From Rugalucina vietnamica (Eukaryota > Mollusca > Bivalvia > Lucinida > Lucinidae): DNA of 64,000 nucleotides. The stretch's first letter is position 1. Every line of letters begins with the position of its first letter. The position numbers were made by a program, and so were the translations under genes. This document shows positions 1-11,248 of the stretch, piece after piece. The notes under the pieces are model-generated. The model was not told where the DNA came from. It did no database searches and was given only the letters and a program-made list of their open reading frames with translations. The DNA lies in contig OZ024874.1 in assembly GCA_964017185.1 (NCBI GenBank), positions 48,946,856 to 49,010,855 of the forward strand, in the 5' to 3' direction.

Positions 1-57
1 GCTTTGCAGTTACTTTGTTTTCGCTCATGTAAAATATTGTGTTCTCATGGTGCGGCA
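1..57. mobile_element. MITE family A, copy A1, cut by window edge
   Basis: This is the right-hand end of the palindromic family A repeat that recurs at 1106, 11742, 14333, 22644, 23339 and 54176. It shows the family's TTTGTTTTCGC block followed by a diverged GGTGCGGC terminus. The left part lies outside the window. Confidence 0.6.
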
Positions 58-58
58 T

Positions 59-82
59 ATTTCTTTCTTTCTTTCTTTCTTT
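59..82. repeat. (TTTC)n microsatellite
   Basis: About five tandem TTTC units lie just inside the right border of MITE copy A1. Confidence 0.8.
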
Positions 83-159
83 TCGAAAGATGTCCCGATC
101 AAATACTAATAACTTCACTTATCACTTAAGTGACTTCAACTGATTTGGTTATGAGAAAA

Positions 160-285
160 TGAGGTCATGTCAAGACGGAGCCACCACTCTCTTGGTTTTA
201 ACCAGTTCTCTGGAGAGTTAATGTGTCTTGCTCAATGACCAAATACGGTGTCGGCAGTGGGGATTGAACCCTCAAGGCTATATTT
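160..285 (-). mobile_element. SINE-like fragment
   Basis: On the minus strand the segment reads GGGTTCAATCCCC, which resembles a tRNA B box. It is followed by a sequence like GGTCATTGAGCAAGACAC, a type often seen downstream of B boxes in aquatic-animal SINEs. I could not find a convincing A box or a poly-A tail, so the borders are approximate. Confidence 0.4.
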
Positions 286-1105
286 TTTTCTTCATTGCTC
301 TTCGTATTCTAAGTATAATTCTTCTTTTTAATTAGAGAAAACACTGGATCCCTTTATTCGGTTAACGAAGGTTTTAAACAAAGCTTTATGAAAGTCCAGA
401 TATACTTCTTTCAACTGAGCGGAATGATCACTGTAGGAATTTCAAGTATGTTCAAACACGCAACTGCATGTAACACTTCGGGGCAGAGACTCACTTTTGT
501 TGAAAATAAAAATATGCGATTTCGCTCGAATGGTGTTATTTTTACATCGTGAACGAAGGAATCGCAAGAAGCTACTAGAAAATTAGCAGTGTACACTTAA
601 ATGAAAATGCATTTCGCTAATTGAGGTGGTGATCAAGTGCACGCTACTGTCACCCATGGAAATAAGGAAGTCTTGTTGCTTATTCTGTCAGATACTTTGA
701 TTATTTTTGTACAAAAGGGCACCACAATTAAACGAGCATTAAAATAAAACATGACTTGTGACAAACATTAGAACTCTGACTGGAGAAGCTGTCCTCTCTC
801 TCTCTCTCCTTTCCTTAATGATATCATAAAACTGTGCTTGTTATGCTTATAATATTGCTGCTCATGTTGTTAGCATGTATTGTATAACCTGAGCTATTGA
901 ATAAATTTGGAATTTGGTATGAGATTTTCAATAGACGCAGATCATCACCGAAAATGAACATGATGAAAAATGCGCCAGTACTCACATACAATCTGGTTTT
1001 ATTCTAATCCATTTACATTTGTAGAGTCCCAACAAATCGAACCACAACCTTTTGCATTTGTGATTTTTCTATGATTTGTGTCAAAATCACGCATATAAAA
1101 ATAAT
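286..1105. other. Intergenic, no recognisable gene
   Basis: The stretch is AT-rich with only short spurious reading frames and a short (CT)n tract near 795-808. I see no splice-bounded exon or repeat border that I can support. Confidence 0.5.
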
Positions 1106-1327
1106 TGAGCCGCGACGCGAGAACGTCGGTCTTCGGGGTTTCCGAGACGGTAAGACACAAACCGGCCTGTACAGACATAGAAGCAGGCTAGAAGCTTGAA
1201 AGTAAGGTTTCTCGTAAATGAGGCATAATACTATCTGTGTAGCAAAAACAAAGGAGCGGATCAGCTATGCAGTTACTGTTATTTGTTTTCGCATATGCAA
1301 AATGCGGTTTTATCACGACGCGGCTCA
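1106..1327. mobile_element. MITE family A, copy A2
   Basis: The copy begins TGAGCCGCGAC and ends GACGCGGCTCA, forming terminal inverted repeats. Inside are the family signature words ACACAAACCGGCCTGTAC, GCTAGAAGCTTGAAA and a diverged version of the AAAACAAAGGCGCTGATCAG block. It is about 220 bp with no coding capacity, so it is non-autonomous. Confidence 0.75.
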
Positions 1328-1544
1328 TTAATACCCCGGAGCGCGTGGATATGTTCTTTCAAGTTGTAACATGAAGACGGCGTGTGTCAAAGCGCCGTTG
1401 AGTTATACTTGTCGCGTGTCTCAGACACGCTTCTTTAAACTTTACGGGTGTTATTTATTACCTTTTACACCTCTAGAGATATGCCGCTGTCCCAGCCGTT
1501 TGATTCAATTAAAACAGTCTTTACGATACTGCAGTGCCTTTTAA

Positions 1545-1602
1545 AGGATTTGATTGGATAAAAGCATTCCCGCGTGGACCTGCGTTGGCTTCGCGGGTAT
1601 AA
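1545..1602. repeat. Left arm of a foldback split by the I/Nimb LINE
   Basis: GGACCTGCGTTGGCTTCGCG at about 1574-1593 is nearly the reverse complement of sequence at about 11377-11402 (CTCGCGAAGCAACGCAGGTA). An adjoining GATTTGATTGG also reappears beyond the LINE, at about 11346-11356. This suggests that the LINE inserted into the loop of an older hairpin element. Confidence 0.45.
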
Positions 1603-1615
1603 ACAGGTAACATGA

Positions 1616-3376
1616 TTGGTGCTTGACTACCTAGAAGAAACAGCAGACAGCCCAAATACCATATCTGGCTATATGTTCATGACTTTTACATTGTTGAACA
1701 GGGGATTTATTGACTCTACTCTAGCTGGCAGAATATGCAAGACATTTTATGAACACATAGGGCAAACCGTTAAGGTCATGACTGCAAACACTGAACTAAC
1801 CTTTAAGCTACCGCAACATCTATACAATAAGGCAAAACAGTTTGTAAACCAAAGTAGCACCCTACCTACACTTAAAGTTGTAAACAAATCAAATAAACAG
1901 ACAGGACATGTAAACAAACATACTAAACAAGCCAATAAGAATACCAAACCTAAATACAGTAAAGGCATAGTAGAAACAAATGGGGCTAATGAAACGCAAT
2001 TTAGGGACACTTTTGCTTTCGGAAAAAACAACATTAGCTCATTTCAACCAATTTACAGTAAACACGGCAAAAATACAGGCAGAGCAATATTGACTTTTGA
2101 GACTAGCTTACCACCACTATTTATTGAAGGTACCGACCAGATCAAGGCAGTCAAACCTATGTACTATACACCAGTTAGATGCAATAAATGTCAGGAATTT
2201 GGCCATAGGGATTCAAAATGTAAAAGCACAAAAACCAGATGTACTAATTGTAGTAGTAATCATTTACGTAATGAGTGTAGAGTAGACTTCCGCAGATACC
2301 CATTCCGTTGCTATAACTGTAATGATAATGATAATAATCATACTGCTAACCACCCCATGTGTCCTGCTTGGCTCAAATACAAGGAGGAAATCAGAATTAA
2401 GAATATGACCATTACCCAGGAATGGGAAGCTAGGAGACATGCCCATTTCAGTACTAAGGAAAACAATGCCACCGCTCATCCAAAGGCAACCAACATCCCC
2501 CATAGTGACAAAGGCCAGACCTATGCACAAGCTCTCTCCCCTAAAGATAACCCCGCCAAGCAGGCAAATGCTCAACCCCAAGTTACCCCACCCACCCATG
2601 TTAACGCAGCTCCACTTCCAGACCTCAAGATACCAGAACAAGCAATAAATGCCATACCGTCTAACAAAAACTTCATCCATATTAAAGATCTTACACTCGT
2701 TCTTAAACATCTACTCAGCTCCAACAACTTAGCCAGACTACAAAACATGCAGACAGAAAACCGAGACAAATACTTAGAACTTTTAGTAGCCAGCCCACAT
2801 TTTTTCATAGGCACTGAGGATACACCTATTGTCATTGAACCTGATACCACTAACGACATGTCCGAGAGCGCACAAATACCCCCCGCACAGGCAAATACCG
2901 CAAAGCAGCAACCGGCACCCAAGCAAGCACCTTCACCCGCCAAAGAGCGAGTGGTACCCCAACTGCCACGAAAACAAGCGCAATCACAGGACCCACCCCC
3001 TGCACCGGAACACAACCCCAAAACAGAAACGCCCACTGCACCAAAGCCAAATGCTGTCAAGGCTTCTGAGGAAACTTACTCCCAAGTTTTCCACAGAAAT
3101 ATAACACGCATGTGTAACGAACACCAACAGCAGCCTCAACAACAGCATAAGCATGCACCAAGACCCCCAGCCAAAATACCACACAAAACTCCCAAAAAAC
3201 CACGACAACCACGCAGCATTCCCATGGCACCGCATCAGTATCAGGGTCATAGAAATAGGCAAAATAAGCAGACGCACCTGTTAAATTTTAGGACAGTTGA
3301 TATACCGGGTGTTAAACTAACTCCGCCAATGATAACCAGGGGAAAGATAAACAACGCAGGCTTTTACATGTACTAA
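1616..3376 (+). CDS. LINE ORF1, gag-like RNA-binding protein (5'-truncated)
   Basis: The 586-codon open frame encodes the nucleic-acid-binding ORF1p that packages LINE RNA. Three Cys/His knuckles are visible: C189-x2-C-x4-H-x4-C (CNKCQEFGHRDSKC), a second beginning C209-x2-C, and a third beginning C232-x2-C with widely spaced His and Cys. The rest is a Pro/Gln/Lys-rich, low-complexity tail with many PP and AP dipeptides. The frame opens with TTG immediately after a stop, and its first codons are target-site-duplication sequence. The first ATG is at 1673, so the true N-terminus is missing. It ends at TAA 3374-3376, followed by a 20-T run and then ORF2 after 68 nt, a spacing consistent with a bicistronic LINE. 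Confidence 0.85.
   Translation: MVLDYLEETADSPNTISGYMFMTFTLLNRGFIDSTLAGRICKTFYEHIGQTVKVMTANTELTFKLPQHLYNKAKQFVNQSSTLPTLKVVNKSNKQTGHVNKHTKQANKNTKPKYSKGIVETNGANETQFRDTFAFGKNNISSFQPIYSKHGKNTGRAILTFETSLPPLFIEGTDQIKAVKPMYYTPVRCNKCQEFGHRDSKCKSTKTRCTNCSSNHLRNECRVDFRRYPFRCYNCNDNDNNHTANHPMCPAWLKYKEEIRIKNMTITQEWEARRHAHFSTKENNATAHPKATNIPHSDKGQTYAQALSPKDNPAKQANAQPQVTPPTHVNAAPLPDLKIPEQAINAIPSNKNFIHIKDLTLVLKHLLSSNNLARLQNMQTENRDKYLELLVASPHFFIGTEDTPIVIEPDTTNDMSESAQIPPAQANTAKQQPAPKQAPSPAKERVVPQLPRKQAQSQDPPPAPEHNPKTETPTAPKPNAVKASEETYSQVFHRNITRMCNEHQQQPQQQHKHAPRPPAKIPHKTPKKPRQPRSIPMAPHQYQGHRNRQNKQTHLLNFRTVDIPGVKLTPPMITRGKINNAGFYMY
1619..1632 (+). repeat. 5' target-site duplication of the I/Nimb LINE
   Basis: GTGCTTGACTACCT here is identical to 11276-11289, directly after a (TAC)n tail. 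A 14-bp exact match in these two places is what target-primed reverse transcription leaves. The left copy supplies the first few codons of the open ORF1 frame, so ORF1 is 5'-truncated by the insertion. Confidence 0.7.
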
Positions 3377-3444
3377 TTTTTTTTTTTTTTTTTTTTGTTA
3401 ATTTAGTAATAAACAAAGTTTGTGAATAGGACTCAATTTTTAGG

Positions 3445-6400
3445 ATGGACTCGGAATTCACTGTGCTACAATGGAATGCCCGTAGTTTATATGGCTATGA
3501 CATGCGGCACAAGAAGGCCGAGTTCTATGATTTCTTGCTAACTTTTAAGGTTTTACCAGAGGTTGTCTGTATTCAAGAAACGTGGAATCCACAAGATAAG
3601 AAAAAATTACGTTTTATGGGGTATAAAGAACCTGTCTCATATCGTAGGAACGACCAACAGGGGGGTGGGGTTGCTACTTTTATACGGGAGGGGCTAGATT
3701 CTGAGGAAATTCCATATAAGCAAAAAAATAAGCATCTAGAAGTTTCAATTGTTAGAATTTTCGGTAACAACAAAAACGTAGATATCATTAATCTTTACAC
3801 TAATGGCAAACATTTAATTAGTCAAGGAGATTTTGAACATATCTTAACGCTAGTGGGTAAACATTTTATAATAGTGGGGGATTTTAACATACACGACAGC
3901 CTCTGGGACACAGAATATTTAGGAAGTGAAACCGCAGCAGGTAAAGAGTTTAATCAATTTGTAGAGGAAAATGACTTAGTTATACTAAATGACGGGACCG
4001 GGACCTACTTAAGCCCGGTATCTAACCAACTCTCTGCTCTTGACCTCACCCTTACCACCCGAGATGTTAGCAGGAACTGTCACTGGTATGTACACCAAAA
4101 CTGCCTAGGCAGTGACCACTACCCCATCATATCTAAGTTTAATTATCAACATAAATCTGTACTCCAATCGCAACTACCGCGATGGAAACTAAATTCTGCA
4201 AACTGGGTCCTTTTTCGCAAACTCACCAGCAACTTGCAACTAGATTATAATGGTAAAACAATCGAAGAGTGTAACGAACTTTTTAACTCGGCACTACTCG
4301 ATGTTTGTTCAAAAACTATCCCCCAAACCAAGCCAATGTTTCAAGGTAAACGGCGGCATCTCCCTTGGTGGAATGACGAGTGTACTTTGGCAGTTAAGGC
4401 AAAACGGCGAGCCTATAAGCTATGGAGACGGCACAAAACTGAACAGCTCAAAAATGAATATAAAAAACTGCGCTCCAAATGTAAGGAAACTTTAGAACAG
4501 GCCCAAAAATCAAAATTTCAAGAATTAATATCCAAATTAAACCATAAAACAAGCAGTAAGGAATTATGGGGCCTCATTTCTAAATTTAATGGCAAGCCGT
4601 TCAAACCAGTAGAAGTTTTGAAAAGCAACAACACTCGTCATCAGGAAAACATTGATAAGGCAAACGCTCTAGCTCAACACTACCAAAAAGTAAGCAGTAA
4701 TGACCTATTGAGCCCCGAGTTTAGAGCGGAAAAACTGAAGCGAGACCCGGACATCACAGTGACGGTTCAGGCTAGCATTGAGGGGGGTGGGGGCGAGGCC
4801 TACAACGACCTCTTCACCTTTAAGGAATTAACAACTGCACTTAATAAGAAGAAGAGCACTGCCCCTGGGGCGGACACTATCCATTATGACATGTTAAAAT
4901 ACTCCTCCGACCATTGTAAGTGGCAACTATTACATTTAATAAATAAATCCTGGTCAGAAGGCAAGCTGCCAGACCAGTGGAAACTTGGTACTATTGTTCC
5001 CCTACTAAAACCAAGCAAACCCCCCCATGATCCTGGGTCATATAGACCCATATCCCTCACTTCCGCAGTTTGTAAAGTAATGGAAACCATGATAGGAACC
5101 AGGCTAACGAGCTATGTTGAAAACAATCATTTACTTGCTCCCACACAATCAGGTTTTCGGAAGAACCGGTCAACTCTTGACCAAATAATTCGACTACAGA
5201 CAGCCATTTTAAAGGCGAAAATGGAAAATAAGAAGCTCCTTTGTATATTTCTTGACCTTGAGAAAGCTTTTGACCTCATGTGGACCAATGGTGTTTTAGC
5301 CCAATTAACTAAGTTCAACATAAAGGGCAGACTATTAGCTTGGGTACAGGATTTTCTAAAAGATAGGAAAATACAGGTCAGGGTGGGGGGAGACATAAGT
5401 GAGGTCAAATCCCTTGATAATGGTTCACCACAGGGCAGTGTTCTCAGTCCTATTCTGTTCAATATTCTTGCTAATACACAGTATGACGTTTTGAAAGATC
5501 TGTTCGCTGAGCTGTCCCAGTACGCTGATGACGCCGCAGCTTGGAAATCGGCCAAAAGCAAAAAGCGTCTGGTACAGCTCATGCAAACTATATTAGATAT
5601 CATATATAAGTGGGCAGCGTCGCTAGGTATCAAAATTTCAGTGGGTAAAACAGAGGTAGTCATGTACAACTGTGAGAAATTACCAGATGAGTCAGTACCT
5701 AAACTTAAAGTAGGGGATCAGACTTTGGACTTTAAATCTCATGGTAAATTTTTAGGTATGACTTTAGATAGTAAGCTTACTTGGAAGAAACACATTGATC
5801 AGCTCATTGAAAGGTGTAAGAAGGATCTCAATCTTATGCGTTATTTATCAGGAACTTCATTTGGTGCAGACAAGGTTACACTAATTAAGATTTATAAGTC
5901 ACTCATTAGGAGTAAAATTGACTATGGGTGCCAAGCTTACGCTTCGGCTTCACAATCTCAGCTTTCCAGGTTAGATAGGATACAGGCAGCAGCTCTAAGA
6001 ATTGCCACTGGGGCATATAAATCCACTGCTAATATAGATGTTCAGATTGAATGTTGTGTACCACCTTTGAAGTTAAGACGTGAAGAGTTAATCCTTAAAT
6101 ACTGGGCGAGGTCATCAGCTAATGGAGACCAGTTGCCGCTAAATGACATGTACGATTTTTCAGTCTATGATACCAGGAGAGACCGAGCCAAGGGTAAAAT
6201 TCCATTTGTAGTACAGGTCAGAGACCTACAATCTGAATACCAATTACAGGACATGCAGGTCCAACCACCTGTATACGCTGACACCCATGCTTTACGATCT
6301 ATAAACCCTAGGGAAACCCTGAAACCTTTCATCAACAAGAAACGGGACAGTAATAAATCCATTGAAATTAAGACTAAGGCTTTGATTAGGGACAACTATA

Positions 6401-7278
6401 GCTCATATCTGCAAATTTTTACTGACGGTAGCAAAAATGAATCCACTTCTGAGGTAGGGTGCGCCTTCGCAATCCCAGAATTTCAACTGACCAGAAAGTT
6501 TAAGCTTAACGGTCAACTGTCAATTTTTTCAGCAGAACTAACAGCAATAATTGAGGCACTTAAATGGGTTAACACCGAAAGACCAGACAAGGTGGTCATT
6601 CTCACTGATTCCCTAAGCTCCATTAGGTCCATTCGTAGCGGTAACAGCAATTCCAGGCCTGACCTACTTATCCAGATTAATCAGCTTATTGATAGCATTA
6701 TACGGGCCAACATCATTCTATACATGGATTGGTGTCCTTCGCATTGCAACGTAATAGGGAACGACCTAGCCGATGAAGCAGCTAAGGCCGGGTCATCCTA
6801 TGGGAGGGCATTATCTTTACGGCTGGGGAAGACAGAGGCCTATGGGATCATTAAGAAAAAAGTTAAGGAAAAATGGGCAACGCAATGGAAAAACCACGGG
6901 AGGGGATTTCGCTGGGAGCTCAGTAGCGAGCTTCCAGTGAAAATGGTCCAATACAGTGATGACAGGCGCATGGATAGGTTATACACTAGGTTAAGGCTAG
7001 GTCGAAATGGAATCAGATTTAACAACCAGTTCCATAATGACATCGATCCACTCTGTCCCCATTGTGGGGAAATAGAATACACTGACCATTACTTACTTTT
7101 TTGCAATTTCCATTTTATTCAAAGACAGGCCATGTTTAAGAAAATTACGGATGCTTTTTCGGACATCAAAAATATCACAGTTGATACTCTTTTAAATCCT
7201 AGCCCTGCCCATGCTGAAATTATTAGAGCAGCAGTTTTTGATTTTATTAAGGACACAGATTATGTTAAGATTATTTGA
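3445..7278 (+). CDS. LINE ORF2: endonuclease, reverse transcriptase, RNase H
   Basis: The 1,277-aa polyprotein performs target-primed reverse transcription. An APE-type endonuclease spans about 5-235, with NAR (11-13), catalytic E45 in QETW, GDFN around D146, and a terminal SDHYP motif. The RT spans about 460-760 and includes YRPISLT, FLDLEKAFD, GSPQGSVLSP and YADD at 693-696. An RNase H domain begins near 990 with D994 in TDGS, followed by AEL, TDSL and SHCNVIGND, which supply the usual acidic and His residues. A C-terminal CPHC...H...C motif (near 1208) is typical of I-group ORF2p. The start is the ATG at 3445. All catalytic residues I can identify are present and there is no stop or frameshift, so enzymatic competence is plausible. 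Confidence 0.93.
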   Translation: MDSEFTVLQWNARSLYGYDMRHKKAEFYDFLLTFKVLPEVVCIQETWNPQDKKKLRFMGYKEPVSYRRNDQQGGGVATFIREGLDSEEIPYKQKNKHLEVSIVRIFGNNKNVDIINLYTNGKHLISQGDFEHILTLVGKHFIIVGDFNIHDSLWDTEYLGSETAAGKEFNQFVEENDLVILNDGTGTYLSPVSNQLSALDLTLTTRDVSRNCHWYVHQNCLGSDHYPIISKFNYQHKSVLQSQLPRWKLNSANWVLFRKLTSNLQLDYNGKTIEECNELFNSALLDVCSKTIPQTKPMFQGKRRHLPWWNDECTLAVKAKRRAYKLWRRHKTEQLKNEYKKLRSKCKETLEQAQKSKFQELISKLNHKTSSKELWGLISKFNGKPFKPVEVLKSNNTRHQENIDKANALAQHYQKVSSNDLLSPEFRAEKLKRDPDITVTVQASIEGGGGEAYNDLFTFKELTTALNKKKSTAPGADTIHYDMLKYSSDHCKWQLLHLINKSWSEGKLPDQWKLGTIVPLLKPSKPPHDPGSYRPISLTSAVCKVMETMIGTRLTSYVENNHLLAPTQSGFRKNRSTLDQIIRLQTAILKAKMENKKLLCIFLDLEKAFDLMWTNGVLAQLTKFNIKGRLLAWVQDFLKDRKIQVRVGGDISEVKSLDNGSPQGSVLSPILFNILANTQYDVLKDLFAELSQYADDAAAWKSAKSKKRLVQLMQTILDIIYKWAASLGIKISVGKTEVVMYNCEKLPDESVPKLKVGDQTLDFKSHGKFLGMTLDSKLTWKKHIDQLIERCKKDLNLMRYLSGTSFGADKVTLIKIYKSLIRSKIDYGCQAYASASQSQLSRLDRIQAAALRIATGAYKSTANIDVQIECCVPPLKLRREELILKYWARSSANGDQLPLNDMYDFSVYDTRRDRAKGKIPFVVQVRDLQSEYQLQDMQVQPPVYADTHALRSINPRETLKPFINKKRDSNKSIEIKTKALIRDNYSSYLQIFTDGSKNESTSEVGCAFAIPEFQLTRKFKLNGQLSIFSAELTAIIEALKWVNTERPDKVVILTDSLSSIRSIRSGNSNSRPDLLIQINQLIDSIIRANIILYMDWCPSHCNVIGNDLADEAAKAGSSYGRALSLRLGKTEAYGIIKKKVKEKWATQWKNHGRGFRWELSSELPVKMVQYSDDRRMDRLYTRLRLGRNGIRFNNQFHNDIDPLCPHCGEIEYTDHYLLFCNFHFIQRQAMFKKITDAFSDIKNITVDTLLNPSPAHAEIIRAAVFDFIKDTDYVKII

Positions 7279-7810
7279 ATGCTGCTACTGTATATTTTTT
7301 TCCACTACATTACCATTGTTAAGTTTTAAGATTTTTTGTATGTCAGATTTTAAGGTTTTTGTTTAAGGAGACAGAGAAGACACAGAGGGGATGCTACAGC
7401 GGGCAGTCTTTGCAGGCCAATCACTGTAGCATCATATATATTTCGCTCTAGCCGTGCGTGATACGGCATATGTTTTTATGAGCGAAAGCCCAGGGCCATT
7501 TTTGAATTTTTCTTTACTAGATAATTCATATTATCTGGTATTTTTTCTTATTTTTATACTCTTTCTCACCCGGATGTGCTGCCCCGCACGCATCCGGGAC
7601 CCTATCCTCACCCCCTCTATTATACTATACATTCTAAACTTATTTATGTTACATTTATTACGCTCTGACAGAGGCAGCTGGGAAAAACCAGTGCATGCTA
7701 CACCTGTGGCGCGGCAAACGGGAAGCGGCTTCGATTAAATTCGTCTGGTGCTATCTCAGGCAGCATCATGGGTAATACCACATGCACCCCAGCACCGATG
7801 GCGGAGTGCC

Positions 7811-7813
<3 letters not shown>

Positions 7814-7848
<35 letters not shown>
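7814..7848. repeat. Poly-T tract (35 nt)
   Basis: An uninterrupted T run inside the LINE 3' region. On the minus strand it is an A-tract that could be the tail of a reverse-oriented retrocopy, but I see no matching body or target duplication. Confidence 0.8.
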
Positions 7849-7849
<1 letters not shown>

Positions 7850-8618
7850 TACAAGTTACATATATACATGTACGAGTTACAACATTTATATACACTATCA
7901 TGAGCCTATATCCTATCCTATCGACTTACCCATCTTCTCTAAGGTTTGCAATTCTGGGGAGTAGGAGGTGTCTTCGGACCGACTTGGTATTGGTGTAACT
8001 GTGGTGTACGCTACCAATATCAGGATATTCGCTCCCTGGCACCACGGGTCATATATTTGTTTGTTTTAGTTTTTATCCTTTTTGCAACTATGTTACAGGG
8101 CCATCCCAGAGTATAGTGGCGGGAGGCCCTGGGCTTATATAAAACAGGGATAGGACTCTGGGAGTGGAGCGAGGGAACACAATACATGGGCGGGAATAGT
8201 TTGGCAATCGTACGGGTTCTTATACCTACCTCCGCTTGTTTTTTTGTACGTACTACGGTACAAGGATTGGATACTGGCTGCCTTTTATTAGCGCACTGTC
8301 CCTCGCGACAAGTCCCGTACGAGGGCTGGGCTGTTCTCGCAAATGGGTGTTCTTAGACTCCATCTATAGGGACATCCGCTGTTAGGCCACTGTAGATAGC
8401 CACACCTTGTATATAATATGTACTTGTGCACTTTTCACCATGTATTTGTATTTGTATTTTTGTATTCATGTATGTTATTTTATTGTACTATTAATACTAG
8501 ATTGTACTTATCCAACATATCTATTATTATTGTATGCAAGATGATAGTATGTGAGAAGTAGATTTTTTTCATGCCCACAAAAAAAGATCACAAAATTCAA
8601 AAATATCACGTCTCCTAG

Positions 8619-8642
8619 AACTAAGAAGAAGAAGAAGAAGAA
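8619..8642. repeat. (GAA)n microsatellite
   Basis: Tandem AAG/GAA units lie 1.34 kb after ORF2. This could be an alternative 3' tail of the LINE, but no direct repeat was found beside it. Confidence 0.7.
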
Positions 8643-8790
8643 CCACAACTAGGACTCTCATCTCCTATCAATTCCTTCTCTCCTTCTTTCTATCTGACGT
8701 ATGTACATACACCCCCATTCCCCAGCAAAATAGGAATTGAATGATTGCAGTTTAATATTTTATCATATTTACTACTTTTCTTGATATAGC

Positions 8791-8791
<1 letters not shown>

Positions 8792-8846
<55 letters not shown>
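8792..8846. repeat. Poly-T tract (55 nt)
   Basis: A long uninterrupted T run. Confidence 0.85.
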
Positions 8847-9899
8847 CTCAAAAACGATCTTTTTCAACACTCCAAGGTTTCAAATGTACTTTAAATTGGT
8901 TAAATTGGTCACATTATTGACTTATGACGTCACAGACACCCTGACCTACTTACCGACTTTCTCATTTTCCGAAAATCAACAACTTTACAAACAAGCAGAA
9001 AGTCATTTTTGACCCATTCTTATTAAATATCTAGGACCTTTATCAAAAATCTGAAACGGCCATTTATTTAAAAACTCTCCAAACTACTACCAATCCAAAT
9101 CTCATACATTTTTACCAAGTTTTGATCAAGATACTTTGTTTCAAAGTTATGACTTTTTTACTTTCACTTTTACCACCTTTGTTTTGATGCTCTCACTTGG
9201 GGCCGCGCTCGCCGGAGTATATAAGGAAATCTAGGTCAACTGCTACAATTTGATTTTTGAGCTCGGAGGGAGCACATATCACACCATACAACACCATAGG
9301 ACATTATATAAGGCTTTCTTTCGAGATATTTTCACTGTTTTAAGACTATATTTGTAATTTTGACTATCTCTCTCTGTTTTCTATCCTCTTCCCATAACAG
9401 TGGCCGGGGATAGTTATTCCGTCTGGTTAAAGCACGCACAGGAGTGGCTGTTACTATACTGGGACCCTGGCTATCCTAGACCATCGTTCATGGGGTAGAT
9501 ACATGAAGTAGGACACTTCACATTCTCTCGTCTTTCGCACTCTTAATCACTCCGGCGAGCACCCATTTGAGGAATCTGTAAATAAAAATGATATTTAAAC
9601 ACATGTACTTTTTCATTGCATGTAAATAGCATTGTATTACATACACCATGTACATTCGTATGTCTTCACTTGTATACTGTGATATTGGGGCAGCTAATGA
9701 GCGTATTTGTAGGTACCTCCAACTGCTCGGTGTAGGTGCGGTATCTCAACTCGACATTTCTATGAGGACTTTCAGGCACTCGGGTTCATCCTCGGTGTCG
9801 GTCCGGAAAAGCAGCAAACACCTCCTGGATTTATTAACAGCTATCTCTACCTAAACTCTCACTATACGCAAGCAGACCGAGTGATCACACCTCTATCTA

Positions 9900-9901
<2 letters not shown>

Positions 9902-9998
<97 letters not shown>

Positions 9999-10038
9999 AA
10001 AAAAAGGAAAAAAAAAAAAAAAAAAACAAAAAAAAAAA
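9902..10038. repeat. T-run followed by A-rich run (homopolymer palindrome)
   Basis: Sixty-five T residues (9902-9966) are followed directly by an A-rich tract with a few G and C interruptions. The two runs are complementary and could form a hairpin. Assembly error at such a locus is also likely, so the true length is uncertain. Confidence 0.75.
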
Positions 10039-11248
10039 CGCACACACTAACCATATGCATCCGTTGACCCCAAATACCTAACAAACTAAAATTATTAAAC
10101 AGACTAAATCATGGTACAACGTGTGAGGGTAAACCCTAGATGAAAGTCTCAGTGAAACGGCCTAATGGTCGGAGCTCTCAGGCCGAATTCTAGGGAACCC
10201 AGAACCAACTACAATGCGAACATCATCTGACCCACTAACACATAATACTCTCTATGTAACGGTCCACCCAACCCCTGGCCTAAGGGTAGCAATACATAGT
10301 CTACCCTCGAAACTTACACAAAAAAAGAAAACAGATTGAGTATAATCTAACTTATATTGGATACAAACTTTATCAGGACTTAGCCGGGTCCTACCCTGAT
10401 TGGTTACGCCCATAAATCAATGTCCAGACCCATCCAAACCCCCATAAGCAAAAAATGGCTTGGTGATATACGAAAATTAACTCAGGCTTAGTGAAACAGT
10501 CTTTTTATATCATGGCAACCCCAACTGTTTCACGTTTCGAAGCCGACCTTTAGGCCGCGGGAGTCAAAAAGTTAAAAAAAAAACAAAACAAAAACACAAG
10601 AGTAAAGCTCCTAGACCCAGTAACGATATCAAAAGGAGCTAACTCTGAATCACACCCAGTGAAACAACGCTTCAAACAGTTTCACTGCATTGCTTTAATA
10701 CCCGCCTAAGGTTTCTGGATGTGTCAAGGGGGACAGAACTGCGACAAGACGACGCCACCTTTCTCAGGACGCCTTCCTCTCCTCGGCCATGATGACTCTA
10801 CATAGGATGATAACTTACCACATAGTCGCCCTCACCACTCTTATCTCATACAGCCCAAGTATGATACCACTAAAGGCCCATTCATCTGGCCTCCCTTATA
10901 AGCCAAAAACACACAGCGACAAAACTAAGAGCATAAGTCTGACATGACCTACTTATGCTCTTGAGCATAATAGTGTAATCACGATTTGCAGCCAAATTGG
11001 CACCGATTACCTATTACATTTAGGCTCAACTTTAGACTTGGCGTTCAAAATTTCGAAAAGGCAGTGCTCCACTTTAAAGACACGTTCATCCAGTGTCTGG
11101 TTAAGTTAAGTTTAGGCCCCCGGCGGACAGCACGATTTGCACTTCGCTTGTCTTAGCCATGATTTGTAGCCTTGGAGCACTTTAACTGCGTCCTTGTGGT
11201 GGGAATATGGATTAAGTCCGTTTGGCCCAGGATGACGTTAAAAGCCTA

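Noticed and set aside
1747..2034. Minus-strand frames opposite LINE ORF1 as genes
   Set aside because: They overlap a frame with clear zinc knuckles and show no domain of their own.
7768..7998. Short frames with long Phe runs
   Set aside because: Produced by the poly-T tract at 7814-7848.
9862..10081. Frames with Lys or Phe runs
   Set aside because: Translation of the homopolymer tracts at 9902-10038.
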